A DNA stretch of 64,000 nt from Bradyrhizobium symbiodeficiens. GTDB taxonomy: Bacteria > Pseudomonadota > Alphaproteobacteria > Rhizobiales > Xanthobacteraceae. A program made the position numbers and the translations under genes. The notes beneath the pieces were generated by a model. It was not told the DNA's origin and searched no databases. It worked only from the letters and a program-made list of their open reading frames with translations. Location of the stretch: positions 5,396,501-5,460,500 of the forward strand of contig NZ_CP029427.2 of the NCBI RefSeq assembly GCF_002266465.3, given 5' to 3'. This document shows positions 6,617-15,697 of this stretch, piece after piece (positions within the stretch are counted from its first letter, which is position 1; each line of letters starts with the position of its first letter).

Positions 6617-9486
6617 GGCGGGTTCAGCATGAGCCGTGCGGCTTTGAGATCGGCGGTCTCGAACCCCTCGGTGAACTGTGCATAGGTCCTGGCGAGCTGT
6701 TCGCGCGGATTTCCGACACTTTGCCGCTCGCGCAGCCGCGCGCGTGACATTTCGGTGCGCAGCCGCCAGGACAGCGCCCCCTGTCGCTCGGCGAGCTCCG
6801 CCGACGCGACGAGGCTTGCCTCGGCCGCGTCGAGGTTCCCACCCTGCGCCTCGAGCTCTCCGCGCAGACGGAGCAGTTCCGGCATGTCGAAGGCGCCGCC
6901 TTCCTGCTCGACGCGGTCGATGGTTTCGTGCAGGACCTGCGCGCCTTCCGCTAATCGCCCCGAAAACACCAGCCCCCGAGCCAGATCCGCGGCGAATGCC
7001 GACATATAGAGCTCGTAGCGATCCGCGTGCAGGCGCGGGAGCGCGCTCCGCAACAGGTCGATGCCGCCGGTTACCTCGCCATGGGCGATCAAGGTCTGCG
7101 CCCGAAACCCGGTCGCAACGGCTTCGTAGGGGACGAGCCCGTGCATGTTCGCATGCGTCGCCAGGCGAGCGCTCATGGTCTCGACGGCGGACCAGTCGCC
7201 AACCCAGCCGAACACCGAGGCGGACCAGCACAGCGCGATACAATGCATGACCACGTCGCGCGGCGCTGACGCGCCGACGAGCGGAAGGACGCATTCGAGC
7301 GCGCGATCGGGATAGCCGCGCAGCCACAACACGCGCGCGAGCGGAATCTGCGGCGTACGCGAATAGGCGAAATGTCCGGGTTGCGTGCCCCGCAGCGCGG
7401 CGTCGTCGCGCATGCCCTCGTCGAGATGAGCTTGCGCCTCGGCCTGGTCGCCGGCGAGGTGATAGGACACGCCGAGAAGCGCTTTGCTGCCGGCAATGCC
7501 CGCGGTATCGCCGATCAGGCGCGCAATCCGCTCGGCGTGACGCGCTGTCGGCACCAGATGCCGGTAGCCGCCGGTCCGGCGGTAGTACATGTTCAGCCGC
7601 GACAGCAGCCTGAACGTATTGGCGTGGTCGCCGAGCGCTTGCGCGATCTCCAGCCCGCGCCTGAGTGCCGCTTCCGCCTGCTCGCTGTTGCGCTCGGTGA
7701 ACATGAAGGCGTGGCCGAGCGTCGACTGAAGCTCGAGCTCCCATCGGCCGCCACGATCGGCGTCGTCGAGCATTGCGAGTGCGCGATCGGACCAGATGCG
7801 CGCCTCGTTCAGCAGATTGAGCTCGACGAACAGACCCATGCAACTGCCGGCAAGCGGCACGCGCAAATCCGCGCCGTCATCATTGGCGTAGCTCCATGCC
7901 AGCGCCGCGCGGGCATCGGCGAGCAGACCCGCCCGCTGATGCGGGCGTGACAGCTGGCCGCCGCCGCCCTGCACCGCCAGGCCGGCTTCGAGCGTGCGTT
8001 GGACATGACAGGCGTGACGGCGCGCGATGACGTTGGCCTCACCGACCTCCACCAGCTTCTGCATGGCATAGGCACGCGTCGCGTCCAGCAGTCGATAACG
8101 CCGCGATGCGCCGTCCGGCTGCGAGGACACCAGCGACTTGGCCACGAGTTGCTCCAGCGCGTCGACGACGCGATCCTCCGGCGTCTCCTCCTCGGCCGCC
8201 ACCGCTATTGCGCCCTTCAGGGTGAAGTGACCCGCGAAGACAGCGAGCCGCTGGAACACGACCCGCTCGTTCTCGCCGATCAGGCTGAAACTCCAGTCGA
8301 GCGTGGCGCCGAGCGTCTGCTGCCGCGGCGGCGCCGTTCGCCGTCCGCGCCATTCGAGCTGCAGGCGGCTGTCGAGCAGCGCCGCCATCTCGCGCAGCCC
8401 GTAGAGACCGACGCGGGCGGCGGCGAGTTCGATCGCGAGCGCGATGCCATCGAGCTTGCCGCAGATCTGCACCAGGACTTCCGCATCCTCGTCGGTGAGG
8501 TCGTCGCGATGCCCCGCCGCATTGGCGCGATCGACGAACAGACGCGCGGCCGGATAGCCAAGCACCTCGCCGGCGCTGAGGCGCGCGCCCTGCGGCGGGC
8601 CCGGCAGCGGAACGAGCTCGAAGATCTGCTCGCCGGCCACCAGCAGCGACTCGCGACTGGTGGCGAGGATGGCGACGCCGGGCGCCTCACGATAGATGTC
8701 CTCTGCGAGACGCGCGACAGCGTCGATGACGTGCTCACAGCTGTCGAGAACGAGAAGCAGCCGCCGCACGCGCAGGAAATTGACGATGCTGCCGCCCGGA
8801 TCGTTGTGATGCACGACGAGGCCCAGCGCGGCGGCGACCGTGCTCGCCACCAGCGCGGCGTCCTTGAGCGGACCGAATTCGAGGAAATGGACGTTGCCCT
8901 CGAAGCTATCGCACAGCTCATGCGCGAGCGCGACCGCGATGGTGGTCTTGCCGATGCCGCCTGGCCCGCGCAGCGTGACGAAACGATCGCGGAGCAAACG
9001 CGGCGCCAGCTCGGCCACGATTTCGTCCCGCCCGATCATCCGGTCCAGACGATGCGGCAGAGACGGTGGCGCCGCCACTTTATCGGGCGGCAGCGACGCT
9101 GGTGCGGGCGGCTCTGCGCGTGTGCCACGCTGCACCGGCGCAACGAAGCAATAACCCCGGCTCGGGACGTTGGTGATGTAGCGGACACCGTCCTTGCCGT
9201 CGCCGAGCGCCTTGCGCAGCTCAGCGACATGAACCCGCAGGCTGATCTCCTCGACGGAGAGTCCGGACCACGCGTAGCTGATAATCTCGTTCTTGGGCAC
9301 CACCTCGCCGGCACGGCTGACGAGCAGGCGCAGAATATCCATCGCGCGGCTGCCGAGCTTGACCGGCTCGCCGTCCTTCTGCAGCAGCCGCGACCGCAAC
9401 GAAAACGGCCCGAACGAGACGGCATCGAGATCAGGGATCGTTCCGGCGCCGCCGCCGGGGTCATGTCCTGCCGAGAGGTCGGTCAC
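6607..9486 (-). CDS. winged-helix transcriptional regulator with NB-ARC-like ATPase and TPR-like C-terminus, paralogue 2
   Basis: A paralogue of the gene at 510-3368 with the same architecture in about 959 residues. The OmpR-type winged helix opens with VSFGPFSL and ends in VPSRGYCFVAP (about residues 20-118). Walker A is GPGGIGKTT near 174 and Walker B is LLLVLDSCEH near 245, followed by about 550 residues of helical repeats. The open frame reaches 9612, but the first 42 residues are Arg-rich and lack family character; the GTG at 9486 places the start about 20 residues before the winged helix, as in the paralogue. It is divergent from an AraC gene; the shared spacer carries TAAC repeats. Both paralogues probably integrate an effector bound by the C-terminal repeats. 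Confidence 0.85.
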   Translation of the reverse strand: MTDLSAGHDPGGGAGTIPDLDAVSFGPFSLRSRLLQKDGEPVKLGSRAMDILRLLVSRAGEVVPKNEIISYAWSGLSVEEISLRVHVAELRKALGDGKDGVRYITNVPSRGYCFVAPVQRGTRAEPPAPASLPPDKVAAPPSLPHRLDRMIGRDEIVAELAPRLLRDRFVTLRGPGGIGKTTIAVALAHELCDSFEGNVHFLEFGPLKDAALVASTVAAALGLVVHHNDPGGSIVNFLRVRRLLLVLDSCEHVIDAVARLAEDIYREAPGVAILATSRESLLVAGEQIFELVPLPGPPQGARLSAGEVLGYPAARLFVDRANAAGHRDDLTDEDAEVLVQICGKLDGIALAIELAAARVGLYGLREMAALLDSRLQLEWRGRRTAPPRQQTLGATLDWSFSLIGENERVVFQRLAVFAGHFTLKGAIAVAAEEETPEDRVVDALEQLVAKSLVSSQPDGASRRYRLLDATRAYAMQKLVEVGEANVIARRHACHVQRTLEAGLAVQGGGGQLSRPHQRAGLLADARAALAWSYANDDGADLRVPLAGSCMGLFVELNLLNEARIWSDRALAMLDDADRGGRWELELQSTLGHAFMFTERNSEQAEAALRRGLEIAQALGDHANTFRLLSRLNMYYRRTGGYRHLVPTARHAERIARLIGDTAGIAGSKALLGVSYHLAGDQAEAQAHLDEGMRDDAALRGTQPGHFAYSRTPQIPLARVLWLRGYPDRALECVLPLVGASAPRDVVMHCIALCWSASVFGWVGDWSAVETMSARLATHANMHGLVPYEAVATGFRAQTLIAHGEVTGGIDLLRSALPRLHADRYELYMSAFAADLARGLVFSGRLAEGAQVLHETIDRVEQEGGAFDMPELLRLRGELEAQGGNLDAAEASLVASAELAERQGALSWRLRTEMSRARLRERQSVGNPREQLARTYAQFTEGFETADLKAARLMLNPPTA

Positions 9487-9711
9487 ATCTTTCTCATCTT
9501 GACGACGGCTTCCTCGAAACGCGCAGGGACTATACCCGGCCCCAATGCGAGGTCCAGCGAAGGCCCTTCGCGGGTCACACACCGGCACGTCGATCCCCAC
9601 GCGATGCGCCATGAGGGCCCCTCAAACAGGGCAGCCGCGCGAATATTCGACAAATTGGACCTAATCAAACGTCTGCGGCGGGCTGTCGCACCTGCGCACA
9701 CGCACAAAATC

Positions 9712-9735
9712 TAACAACTCCTCATCACCACTAAC
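9712..9735. promoter_or_regulatory. TAAC repeats with 20-bp spacing in a divergent promoter region
   Basis: TAAC at 9712-9715 and 9732-9735, exactly two helical turns apart, with a degenerate TCAT at the intermediate 10-bp step (9722-9725). It lies between the divergent starts of the second winged-helix regulator (9486) and the AraC regulator (9840), and matches the repeats at 3413 and 4228. Confidence 0.4.
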
Positions 9736-9839
9736 GGGCGTCCTGGCCAGCTCCCGCCTATCCTCCGAGCATGGAAAGCATCGGGCTTGCGCGTTTGCCG
9801 GTCGTCGCAAGCAGCCACAGGACCAGGAGAGGACGAGCG

Positions 9840-10829
9840 ATGTCGAACAATTTGCAAGCGGCAGATGCCTGGATCGATCTTCCCGCCGGCGCGCGGGATC
9901 GCGAGGTTCTTCGCCCGACGCAGGTGATCGCCCGGGAGAGCCGATGGCGTCAGATCGATCGCGCACCGGATGGCGCGACCGAGGACGTCACCATCTCGCG
10001 ATGGGAGGACTCGCGGAGCAGCTCGTCGCACGAAACGACGACGCCGGACGATCGCTATTTCATCGGCATCGCCCTGAAGACCGCGCGCGCGAAGCTGACA
10101 CGGGACCGCCAGATCATTTTCGACGGCACGATGCCTGCGGGGACGCTCTATGTCACCGCTCCGTCGAAGTCCCTCGGCGTGCAATTCCAGTCGCCATGCG
10201 CCTTCCTGCACGTCCACATCTCCGCGGATCGTCTTCCGGCACATGTCGTTGCGACTGACGGGCTCAATGACCTCGTGCTGTTGCGCGATCCACTCGCCGC
10301 CGAGCTTGCCAAGGCGTTGATCGAGCAGAGCGATGCCGCTGACCGACGTTTTACGCAGTGCATCGGCCAGACCCTGGCGATGCATCTCACCCGGATGGAG
10401 TTGCCGCGCGTCCGGGTCAATGCCTTGCCGAAATGGCGACTGCGGCGTGTCGAGCAATATGTCGCAGATCATTTCCACCGCTGCATCAGCCTGTCCGAAC
10501 TCGCCAATGTCGCCGGCCTGTCCCGGATGCACTTTGCGGCGCAATTCCGCATCGCGACCGGTTACCGTCCCCGCGAATATCTGCTCAATTACCGGACCGA
10601 GCAGGCCAAGATGCTGCTTGCAACCACCGAGCGGCCATTGGCAGAGATCGCGCTTGCCGTGGGCTTCAGCACGCAGGCGCATTTCTCGACCGTGTTCAAG
10701 CGCATCAGCGGTGAATCGCCGGCACGCTGGCGCCTCGCCAGCAGGGATGAACGGCTCGAGGTCGAAGCGCCGCCGCGGCGGCGGCGTCCTTCCCCGGAGG
10801 TCGGTTGGATCGCCAGCGCCGCGGCGTAG
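9840..10829 (+). CDS. AraC-family transcriptional regulator
   Basis: A 329-residue regulator with the AraC/XylS DNA-binding domain in the last 100 residues. The first helix-turn-helix includes SLSELANVAGLSRMHFAAQF and the second IALAVGFSTQAHFSTVFKR, followed by the usual G-x-SPARWR end. The N-terminal ~210 residues are the effector part and lack a clear AraC-type cupin motif. The ATG at 9840 follows AGGAGAGGACGAGCG; an upstream ATG at 9771 has no support. It is divergent from the paralogue 2 regulator and convergent with the Mo reductase gene. Its effector cannot be read from sequence. Confidence 0.85.
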   Translation: MSNNLQAADAWIDLPAGARDREVLRPTQVIARESRWRQIDRAPDGATEDVTISRWEDSRSSSSHETTTPDDRYFIGIALKTARAKLTRDRQIIFDGTMPAGTLYVTAPSKSLGVQFQSPCAFLHVHISADRLPAHVVATDGLNDLVLLRDPLAAELAKALIEQSDAADRRFTQCIGQTLAMHLTRMELPRVRVNALPKWRLRRVEQYVADHFHRCISLSELANVAGLSRMHFAAQFRIATGYRPREYLLNYRTEQAKMLLATTERPLAEIALAVGFSTQAHFSTVFKRISGESPARWRLASRDERLEVEAPPRRRRPSPEVGWIASAAA

Positions 10830-10853
10830 TGCCGCCTCAGGGGCACGAGAGGG

Positions 10854-13178
10854 CTACACCGGATCGAACGCGCGGATCGGCGGCAGATTGCCGGTGAACT
10901 TCTCCACCTCGACCACCGTCAGCTGCCCCGTGCAGCCTTGCGCGAACGACGAAGTCCCGACGTCGCGGGTGAGCACGTTCGGATTGCCGTGAACGCACAG
11001 CGGCGCCTCCTCTTCGGGGTCCATCGGATCGTACCAGGCGCCGGTAGGAAGCTGGACCACGCCGGGCGCGATGCCATCGGTGACGCGGACTGCGGCAAGG
11101 CACGCCCCGCGATCGTTGAACAGGCGGATGATGTCGCCGTCCCCGATGCCGCGCGCGTTCGCATCCACCGGATTCATCCGCGCGACCTCGCGGCCGCGAT
11201 GTTTCGCGCCAAGCGAATGGCCGCCGAAATCGAGCTGGCTGTGCAGGCGCGTCGCCGGCTGGTTGGCGACGAGGAAGCACGGCGCCCCCGGCCTGGGCAT
11301 GTCGGTCTTGTCGAGCCAGACCGGATGTCCCGGACAATCCGCATCGTTATGCCCCGCGATCTTGGCCGAAAATATCTCGATGCGCCCGCTCGGCGTCGGC
11401 AGCGCGTGAGCGACGGCATCCTCACGGAAGCGGCGCAACCGGCCGCCATCATCGGGCTGCTGCGGCACGACCAGGCTGCCGCGCGCCCAGAACTCGTCGA
11501 AGCTTGGCGCTTCCAGTCCGCGCCTGGCGAGCGAGGCGCGTGTCGGCTCGTAGAGATGCTCCAACCACTGCCGCGACGTGCGGCCCTCGGTGAAGGGTTC
11601 GCGGGCGCCGAGACGCTCGGCGAGATCAGCGAAAATATCGTAGTCGTCGCGAGCAAGCCCGAACGGCTCGGCGACCTGATGCATGGCGACCATGAGAGGG
11701 TCGTTGCTGGAATAGCCGATGTCCTCGCGCTCGAGCGTCATCGTCGCGGGCAGCACGATGTCGGCGTGCCGGGCGGTGGCGGTCCAGGCGAGCTCGTGCA
11801 CGACGAACGTATCGAGTTGAGCGAAGGCCTTGCGCAGGCGGTTGATGTCCTGATGATGATGGAAGGGATTGCCGCCGGCCCAGTAGACCATGCGGATGTC
11901 CGGATAGGTTCGCGTCTCGCCGTTGTAGCGATAGGTGCTGCCCGGCTTGAGCAGCATGTCGGCGATGCGCGCCACCGGAATGAAATCGGCGACGGCATTG
12001 CGGCCCTGTCCCAGCGTCGGCCCCGGCACGTCGTTGACGCGGCGGCCGTAGTAGGCGATCGCCCCGAGCGAATAGGCATAGCCGCCGCCGGGAAGGCCGA
12101 TCTGGCCGAGCGCTGCCGCCAGCACCATGCCCATCCAAACCGGCTGCTCGCCATGCTCGGCCCGCTGCAGCGAATGAGAGACGGTGATCAGTGCGCGCTT
12201 TCCGGCGAGCCGGCGCGCGAGCGTGCGGATCGTCTCGGCATCGACGCCCGAGATCGCGGCGGCCCATTCGGCATGCTTTGCCTGCCCGTCGCTCTCGCCG
12301 GTGAGGTAGCGCAGGAAGACGGACCACCCTTCCGTGTAGCGATCGAGGAAGGCCTGATCCTGCAGGCCTTCGCTGACAAGCGTGTGGACGAGGCCGAGCA
12401 TCAAGGCGGTATCGGTGCTCGGCACGCAGGTCATCCACTCCGCACCGGCCTCGACGGGCAGGTCTTCGCGAAGCGGGCTGACCAGGATGAACTCGCAGCC
12501 GCGCTTGCGGGCCGCTGCCATGGCGCCGCGCTCGACATGCTTGCTGATGGAGCCGCCGGCCACCATGGAGTTCTTCAGCGCCATGCCGCCGAACGCCAGC
12601 ACGATGTCGGTGTGATCGGCGATCTGCTCCCAGGTGACGTTGCGCTTGGTGATGTCTTCATAGCCCGCGAGGATTTGCGGCAGCAGCACCGACGACGCGC
12701 CCGAGGAATAGGAATTGACCGAGCGCACATAGCCGCCCATCGCGATGTTGAGGAAGCGATGCACCTGGCTCTGGGCGTGATGAAAGCGGCCGGCGCTCGA
12801 CCAGCCATAGGAGCCGCCGAATACGGCGCCCGGCCCGCGCGTGTCGCGGATGCGGCCGAGTTCGTCGCCGAGGAGGTCAAGGGCCTTCTCCCAGCTCACG
12901 GAGACGAATTCGTCGCGGCCACGGCGATCGTCGGGACCCGGCCCGCGCTCGAGCCAGCCGCGGCGGATCGCCGGCTGGGCAATGCGCGCCTGGTGGCGGA
13001 GCGCGCCGGGGAAATTATCGATGATGCCGTTCGGATCGGGATCGCCCGCATAGGCCCTGACCTCCAGCCCAGCCGCGCTCTGACGCGCGGAAAACACGCC
13101 CCAATGCGAGGTGTGCGGCTTGAAGCCATCCGAGAGGTCGAGACCGGGATCGGGGAAGCCAATCGTATCGTCCATCAT
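10854..13178 (-). CDS. molybdopterin oxidoreductase, DMSO reductase family (biotin sulfoxide/TMAO reductase-like)
   Basis: A 774-residue molybdoenzyme with bis-MGD as the only expected cofactor: the N-terminus lacks the Cys cluster that binds Fe-S in Nar/Fdh-type members. FGGSYGWSSAGRFHHAQSQ resembles the segment of DMSO/TMAO/biotin sulfoxide reductases that supplies the Ser ligand of Mo. Other signatures are VYWAGGNPFHHHQDINRL and the C-terminal NANQP-like region (VANQPATRLHSQ) with GDGDIIRLFNDRG of the MopB-binding domain. No Tat signal is present, so it should be cytoplasmic like BisC and would reduce an S- or N-oxide, or possibly hydroxylate. Start ATG 13178 follows AAGGAT. A paralogue lies at 47397-49709. 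Substrate unknown. Confidence 0.85.
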   Translation of the reverse strand: MMDDTIGFPDPGLDLSDGFKPHTSHWGVFSARQSAAGLEVRAYAGDPDPNGIIDNFPGALRHQARIAQPAIRRGWLERGPGPDDRRGRDEFVSVSWEKALDLLGDELGRIRDTRGPGAVFGGSYGWSSAGRFHHAQSQVHRFLNIAMGGYVRSVNSYSSGASSVLLPQILAGYEDITKRNVTWEQIADHTDIVLAFGGMALKNSMVAGGSISKHVERGAMAAARKRGCEFILVSPLREDLPVEAGAEWMTCVPSTDTALMLGLVHTLVSEGLQDQAFLDRYTEGWSVFLRYLTGESDGQAKHAEWAAAISGVDAETIRTLARRLAGKRALITVSHSLQRAEHGEQPVWMGMVLAAALGQIGLPGGGYAYSLGAIAYYGRRVNDVPGPTLGQGRNAVADFIPVARIADMLLKPGSTYRYNGETRTYPDIRMVYWAGGNPFHHHQDINRLRKAFAQLDTFVVHELAWTATARHADIVLPATMTLEREDIGYSSNDPLMVAMHQVAEPFGLARDDYDIFADLAERLGAREPFTEGRTSRQWLEHLYEPTRASLARRGLEAPSFDEFWARGSLVVPQQPDDGGRLRRFREDAVAHALPTPSGRIEIFSAKIAGHNDADCPGHPVWLDKTDMPRPGAPCFLVANQPATRLHSQLDFGGHSLGAKHRGREVARMNPVDANARGIGDGDIIRLFNDRGACLAAVRVTDGIAPGVVQLPTGAWYDPMDPEEEAPLCVHGNPNVLTRDVGTSSFAQGCTGQLTVVEVEKFTGNLPPIRAFDPV

Positions 13179-13387
13179 CTGATCCTTGTTCCGGCATCGG
13201 CCTGCAATCAGGGTGGTAATATACCGATCCGATCCGGAATTCGTCGAGATCAGCGTTGACGGAAACGCTGGGCTGCCCCGCGCGAGGCCGGAAGCCGCTG
13301 CAGGGGCGTTCGCCCAAGCCGAATGGGACGCGACTGCGCGGCGAGGAACGAAGGCCTCGGCCGTTTCATTGATGCCGCAGGAGCAGC

Positions 13388-13465
13388 ATGGGCAAGCTAT
13401 TAATCAGCGTCGACGTGAGCCTGGCGATCGTCATCGCCTTCGCGGTCTACGTGATCACGTTATGA
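13388..13465 (+). CDS. tiny single-span membrane protein (25 aa)
   Basis: A 25-codon ORF beginning MGKLLISVDVSL and continuing as a hydrophobic helix to VYVITL. An AGGAG at 13379-13383 precedes the ATG. It lies alone in the spacer between the divergent Mo reductase and the convergent small genes. The hydrophobic composition and ribosome site suggest a genuine micro-protein; no family is recognised. Confidence 0.4.
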   Translation: MGKLLISVDVSLAIVIAFAVYVITL

Positions 13466-13510
13466 CGATGCGTGCCGGGCGGGCCGCATAGGCCCTACTG
13501 CGGCTCGGCC

Positions 13511-13684
13511 TCACTCACCTGCGCAGCAATCCACCAACAGTTGCCAGATCCGCCGCGCCTCGCCTTCCGCGTGATCCTCCGGCACCTTCTCGGCACTGGG
13601 CCGGCCATATCCGGCGATCGCGCGCGCTTCACGCGGCACGATCCACCGCTCTGAGATCGGGTCGTACCATTTTCCGATGTTCAT
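13511..13684 (-). CDS. small hypothetical protein (57 aa)
   Basis: A 57-residue ORF starting MNIGKWYDPISERWIVPREA and ending in LLVDCCAGE. The charged, Trp-rich N-terminus looks protein-like. The frame is open to an ATG at 13819 that overlaps the stop of the next upstream gene by one base (TGATG), so a 102-residue product translated by coupling is possible; the extra 45 residues look less like coding sequence. Function unknown. Confidence 0.45.
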   Translation of the reverse strand: MNIGKWYDPISERWIVPREARAIAGYGRPSAEKVPEDHAEGEARRIWQLLVDCCAGE

Positions 13685-13818
13685 CCCAGTCACGGCGATC
13701 GACTCACAGATTTTCCGACGGTCCAGCGTTGCGCCTCCCGCGGCCCGATGCGAACCATTCGGCGGCGCGTCGCTCAATTTACCAATCGGCGCAGCATACG
13801 ATCGTTCCATCCACGGCA

Positions 13819-14013
13819 TCAGCCCGGCCGGGCCGGATGAAGCGTGCGCGGGTGCCGCTCGTGCAGCAGCCGCGCGAGCTCCTCGCGCTCGGTAGCGCGG
13901 CCCTTCATGGCGGTCTCGAACAGCGCTTCCTGGATATCGCGGGGCATATCGCCCCACACGTCCATCGCCGCGCGTCCGAGCAGGCCCGCAAGATGATCAA
14001 TTCCGTCGCTCAT
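13819..14013 (-). CDS. small hypothetical protein (64 aa)
   Basis: A 64-residue acidic/helical protein beginning MSDGIDHLAGLLGRAAMDVW and containing MPRDIQEALFETAM. AGGAGAG lies four bases before the ATG, which is a strong start. It diverges from the DUF892 gene at 14099. The family is unknown to me; the composition suggests a small helical cytoplasmic protein. Its stop overlaps a possible start of the following ORF (TGATG). Confidence 0.65.
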   Translation of the reverse strand: MSDGIDHLAGLLGRAAMDVWGDMPRDIQEALFETAMKGRATEREELARLLHERHPRTLHPARPG

Positions 14014-14098
14014 TCGGCTCTCCTGGTGTCACCACGGAATGGAACAGCTGTCGCCGTGGAGCGTTCCACTGTCATCATTGTCAAAGGAGTGGTCATTT

Positions 14099-14614
14099 AT
14101 GGGTTTCTTCACCAAGGACATCAAAACGATGGAAGACCTGCTGCTGCACGGGCTGCAGGACATCTACTACGCGGAGCAGCAGATCCTGAAGGCGCTGCCG
14201 AAGATGATCGACAAGGCGACCAACAGGGATCTCGTCACCGGGCTGAAAGCCCATCTGGACGAGACCAACAAGCAGGTCGAGCGGCTCGGCAAGGTGTTCG
14301 CGAAGCTCGGCAAGGAGCCCAGCGGCACGCAATGTCCTGCGATCGACGGCATCATCAAGGAGGCCGACGAGACCGCCGGAGAGATCGAGGACAAGGCCGT
14401 GCTCGACGCCGCGATCGTCGCCAACGCGCAGGCGGTGGAGCACTACGAGATGTGCCGCTACGGCACGCTGATCGCCTGGGCGGAAGAGCTGGGCCACGAC
14501 GACATCGTGCGCTTCCTCACCACCAATTTGAACGAAGAGAAGGCCGCCAACACCAAGCTGAACACGGTGGCTCTTCGCAAGGGCGTCAACGCCAAGGCGT
14601 CCAACGCCGCCTGA
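14099..14614 (+). CDS. DUF892 (YciE/YciF-type) ferritin-like protein
   Basis: A 171-residue DUF892 protein. The opening MEDLLLHGLQDIYYAEQQIL is the family hallmark and supplies helix-1 metal-binding acidic residues (D and E of the DxYxAE pattern). Helix 2 has HLDETNKQVERL, and helix 3 has VEHYEMCRYGTLIAWAEELG with further Glu/His ligands. Members form four-helix ferritin-like bundles, are often induced by osmotic or oxidative stress, and may carry a di-iron centre; the physiological role is not established. Start ATG 14099 follows AAAGGAG with normal spacing. Confidence 0.85.
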   Translation: MGFFTKDIKTMEDLLLHGLQDIYYAEQQILKALPKMIDKATNRDLVTGLKAHLDETNKQVERLGKVFAKLGKEPSGTQCPAIDGIIKEADETAGEIEDKAVLDAAIVANAQAVEHYEMCRYGTLIAWAEELGHDDIVRFLTTNLNEEKAANTKLNTVALRKGVNAKASNAA

Positions 14615-15697
14615 CGAGATGTGCGGGAGGCAATCCGGAGTCTTTCCGCGGAGACATTCTGGATTGCTTCGTCGCCCGCGCATTGCCGTAGGGTGGGCAA
14701 AGGCGCACGGCGCCGTGCCCACGATCTCCCTCTTTGAGCAACAAGGCGTGGGCACGCTTCCGCTTTGCCCACCCTACGAGATCCGGCTTGTGACAAGCAG
14801 CTCGCTTGCAGACATGCCTTCTCGTCCTCGCCGCGGATTTCGCCCGAGCTTTGCCTGGTCTCGCTACCCTCTGAATCCAAGAGGGCACAGGGAAGGCCGG
14901 GTGCCGGCTGGCACCCGCGGTCCGCTGCGCGAATAATGCGCAAGATAGACCGCACAGCAGCATACAGGTGTCGCCGATCACTCGGCCTTCCCTGCGCAGT
15001 GGCTGGACGGCTTATGCCGTGATCTCCCGGGAGCCGACCATTCCTTTTGGCCTCCCTCGCCGTTCAAATTGACGATGCCGTCCACCCGGTTGGGCTCGCG
15101 CACATCTTCGAACAGCTTGACCGTGGCAACGACGGCCAGGACCACACGGTTTTGCCGTACGCACGGCCCGCCATGTCGCCGCAGTATTCCCGAGCCCTGT
15201 CGACGAAGCCGGAAACTTACGAGCGAGACGGAGCCTAGCAGCGCCGTCGTCCGCACGCGGTTACGAGCTCACAGGGACTACCCGCCCTGCCCGCACCTCT
15301 CGTGCCGACGCTGCCGCGTCCACCGCAAGCCCGGCTCGCGAACATGACGACTTCACGTCGCCCCTCTTGGGTGAGCCGGGATGGACGACACATACGCCGA
15401 AACCGAATTTCGGTAAAGGGGAATATTTTTGCGCGCGTGGATTGACAGAAGCCGACACAGGCAACGCTCCGCCGGGCGCCATGGTGCCTGCCTCCGTCGA
15501 GCATCACCAGCGCGGTGCGACCGCCTGTTGCATCGCGGAAGCATTTGCACCGCACCATTCGAAAATGAGACTGCCCGTCAAACCAAAGGAGGCGCCGACG
15601 CATGCACCGCGTCCGACTTCGGTTAGCTTTCCCATCAAAGCCGCGGGCCTTTCGAGAGCCACGCGGCGACAAAAGACGACACACAGGGAGGAGCACA
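14615..15697. repeat. long intergenic region made largely of composite intergenic repeats
   Basis: No convincing gene is seen in these 1083 bp. The part from about 14640 to 15240 resembles a composite intergenic element I recall from Bradyrhizobium genomes: a CGTAGGGTGGGCAAAG palindrome, a segment around 14800-14940, a GGACGGCTTATGCCGTGATC segment near 15010 and a segment near 15060-15200, which together create spurious ORFs on both strands. From 15240 to 15697 I see only the leader of the following transporter gene, with its ribosome site at about 15685-15693. Confidence 0.5.
14687..14778. repeat. palindromic repeat element (16-bp arms)
   Basis: CGTAGGGTGGGCAAAG at 14687-14702 and its exact reverse complement at 14763-14778. 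Inside lies a second inverted pair around GTGCCCACG and CGTGGGCAC. The transcript would fold into a branched hairpin, the usual appearance of REP-type elements. It lies 73 bp after the DUF892 gene and could also act as a transcription end. Confidence 0.75.

Noticed and set aside
6536..7843. 435-codon leftward ORF overlapping the second regulator
   Set aside because: It is a frame-shifted shadow of the 6607-9486 regulator gene with Arg/Ala-rich composition and no motifs.
13511..13957. 148-codon leftward ORF including an Arg/Ala-rich N-terminus
   Set aside because: It overlaps the well-supported 64-residue gene; only its C-terminal 57 codons look protein-like and these are annotated.
14586..15256. 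Leftward ORFs of 92-165 codons in the repeat-rich spacer
   Set aside because: They read through palindromic and composite intergenic repeats; similar spurious ORFs arise wherever such elements occur.
15442..15447. TTGACA hexamer upstream of the LivJ-like gene as a -35 element
   Set aside because: No acceptable -10 hexamer follows at 16-18 bp, so no promoter was called.
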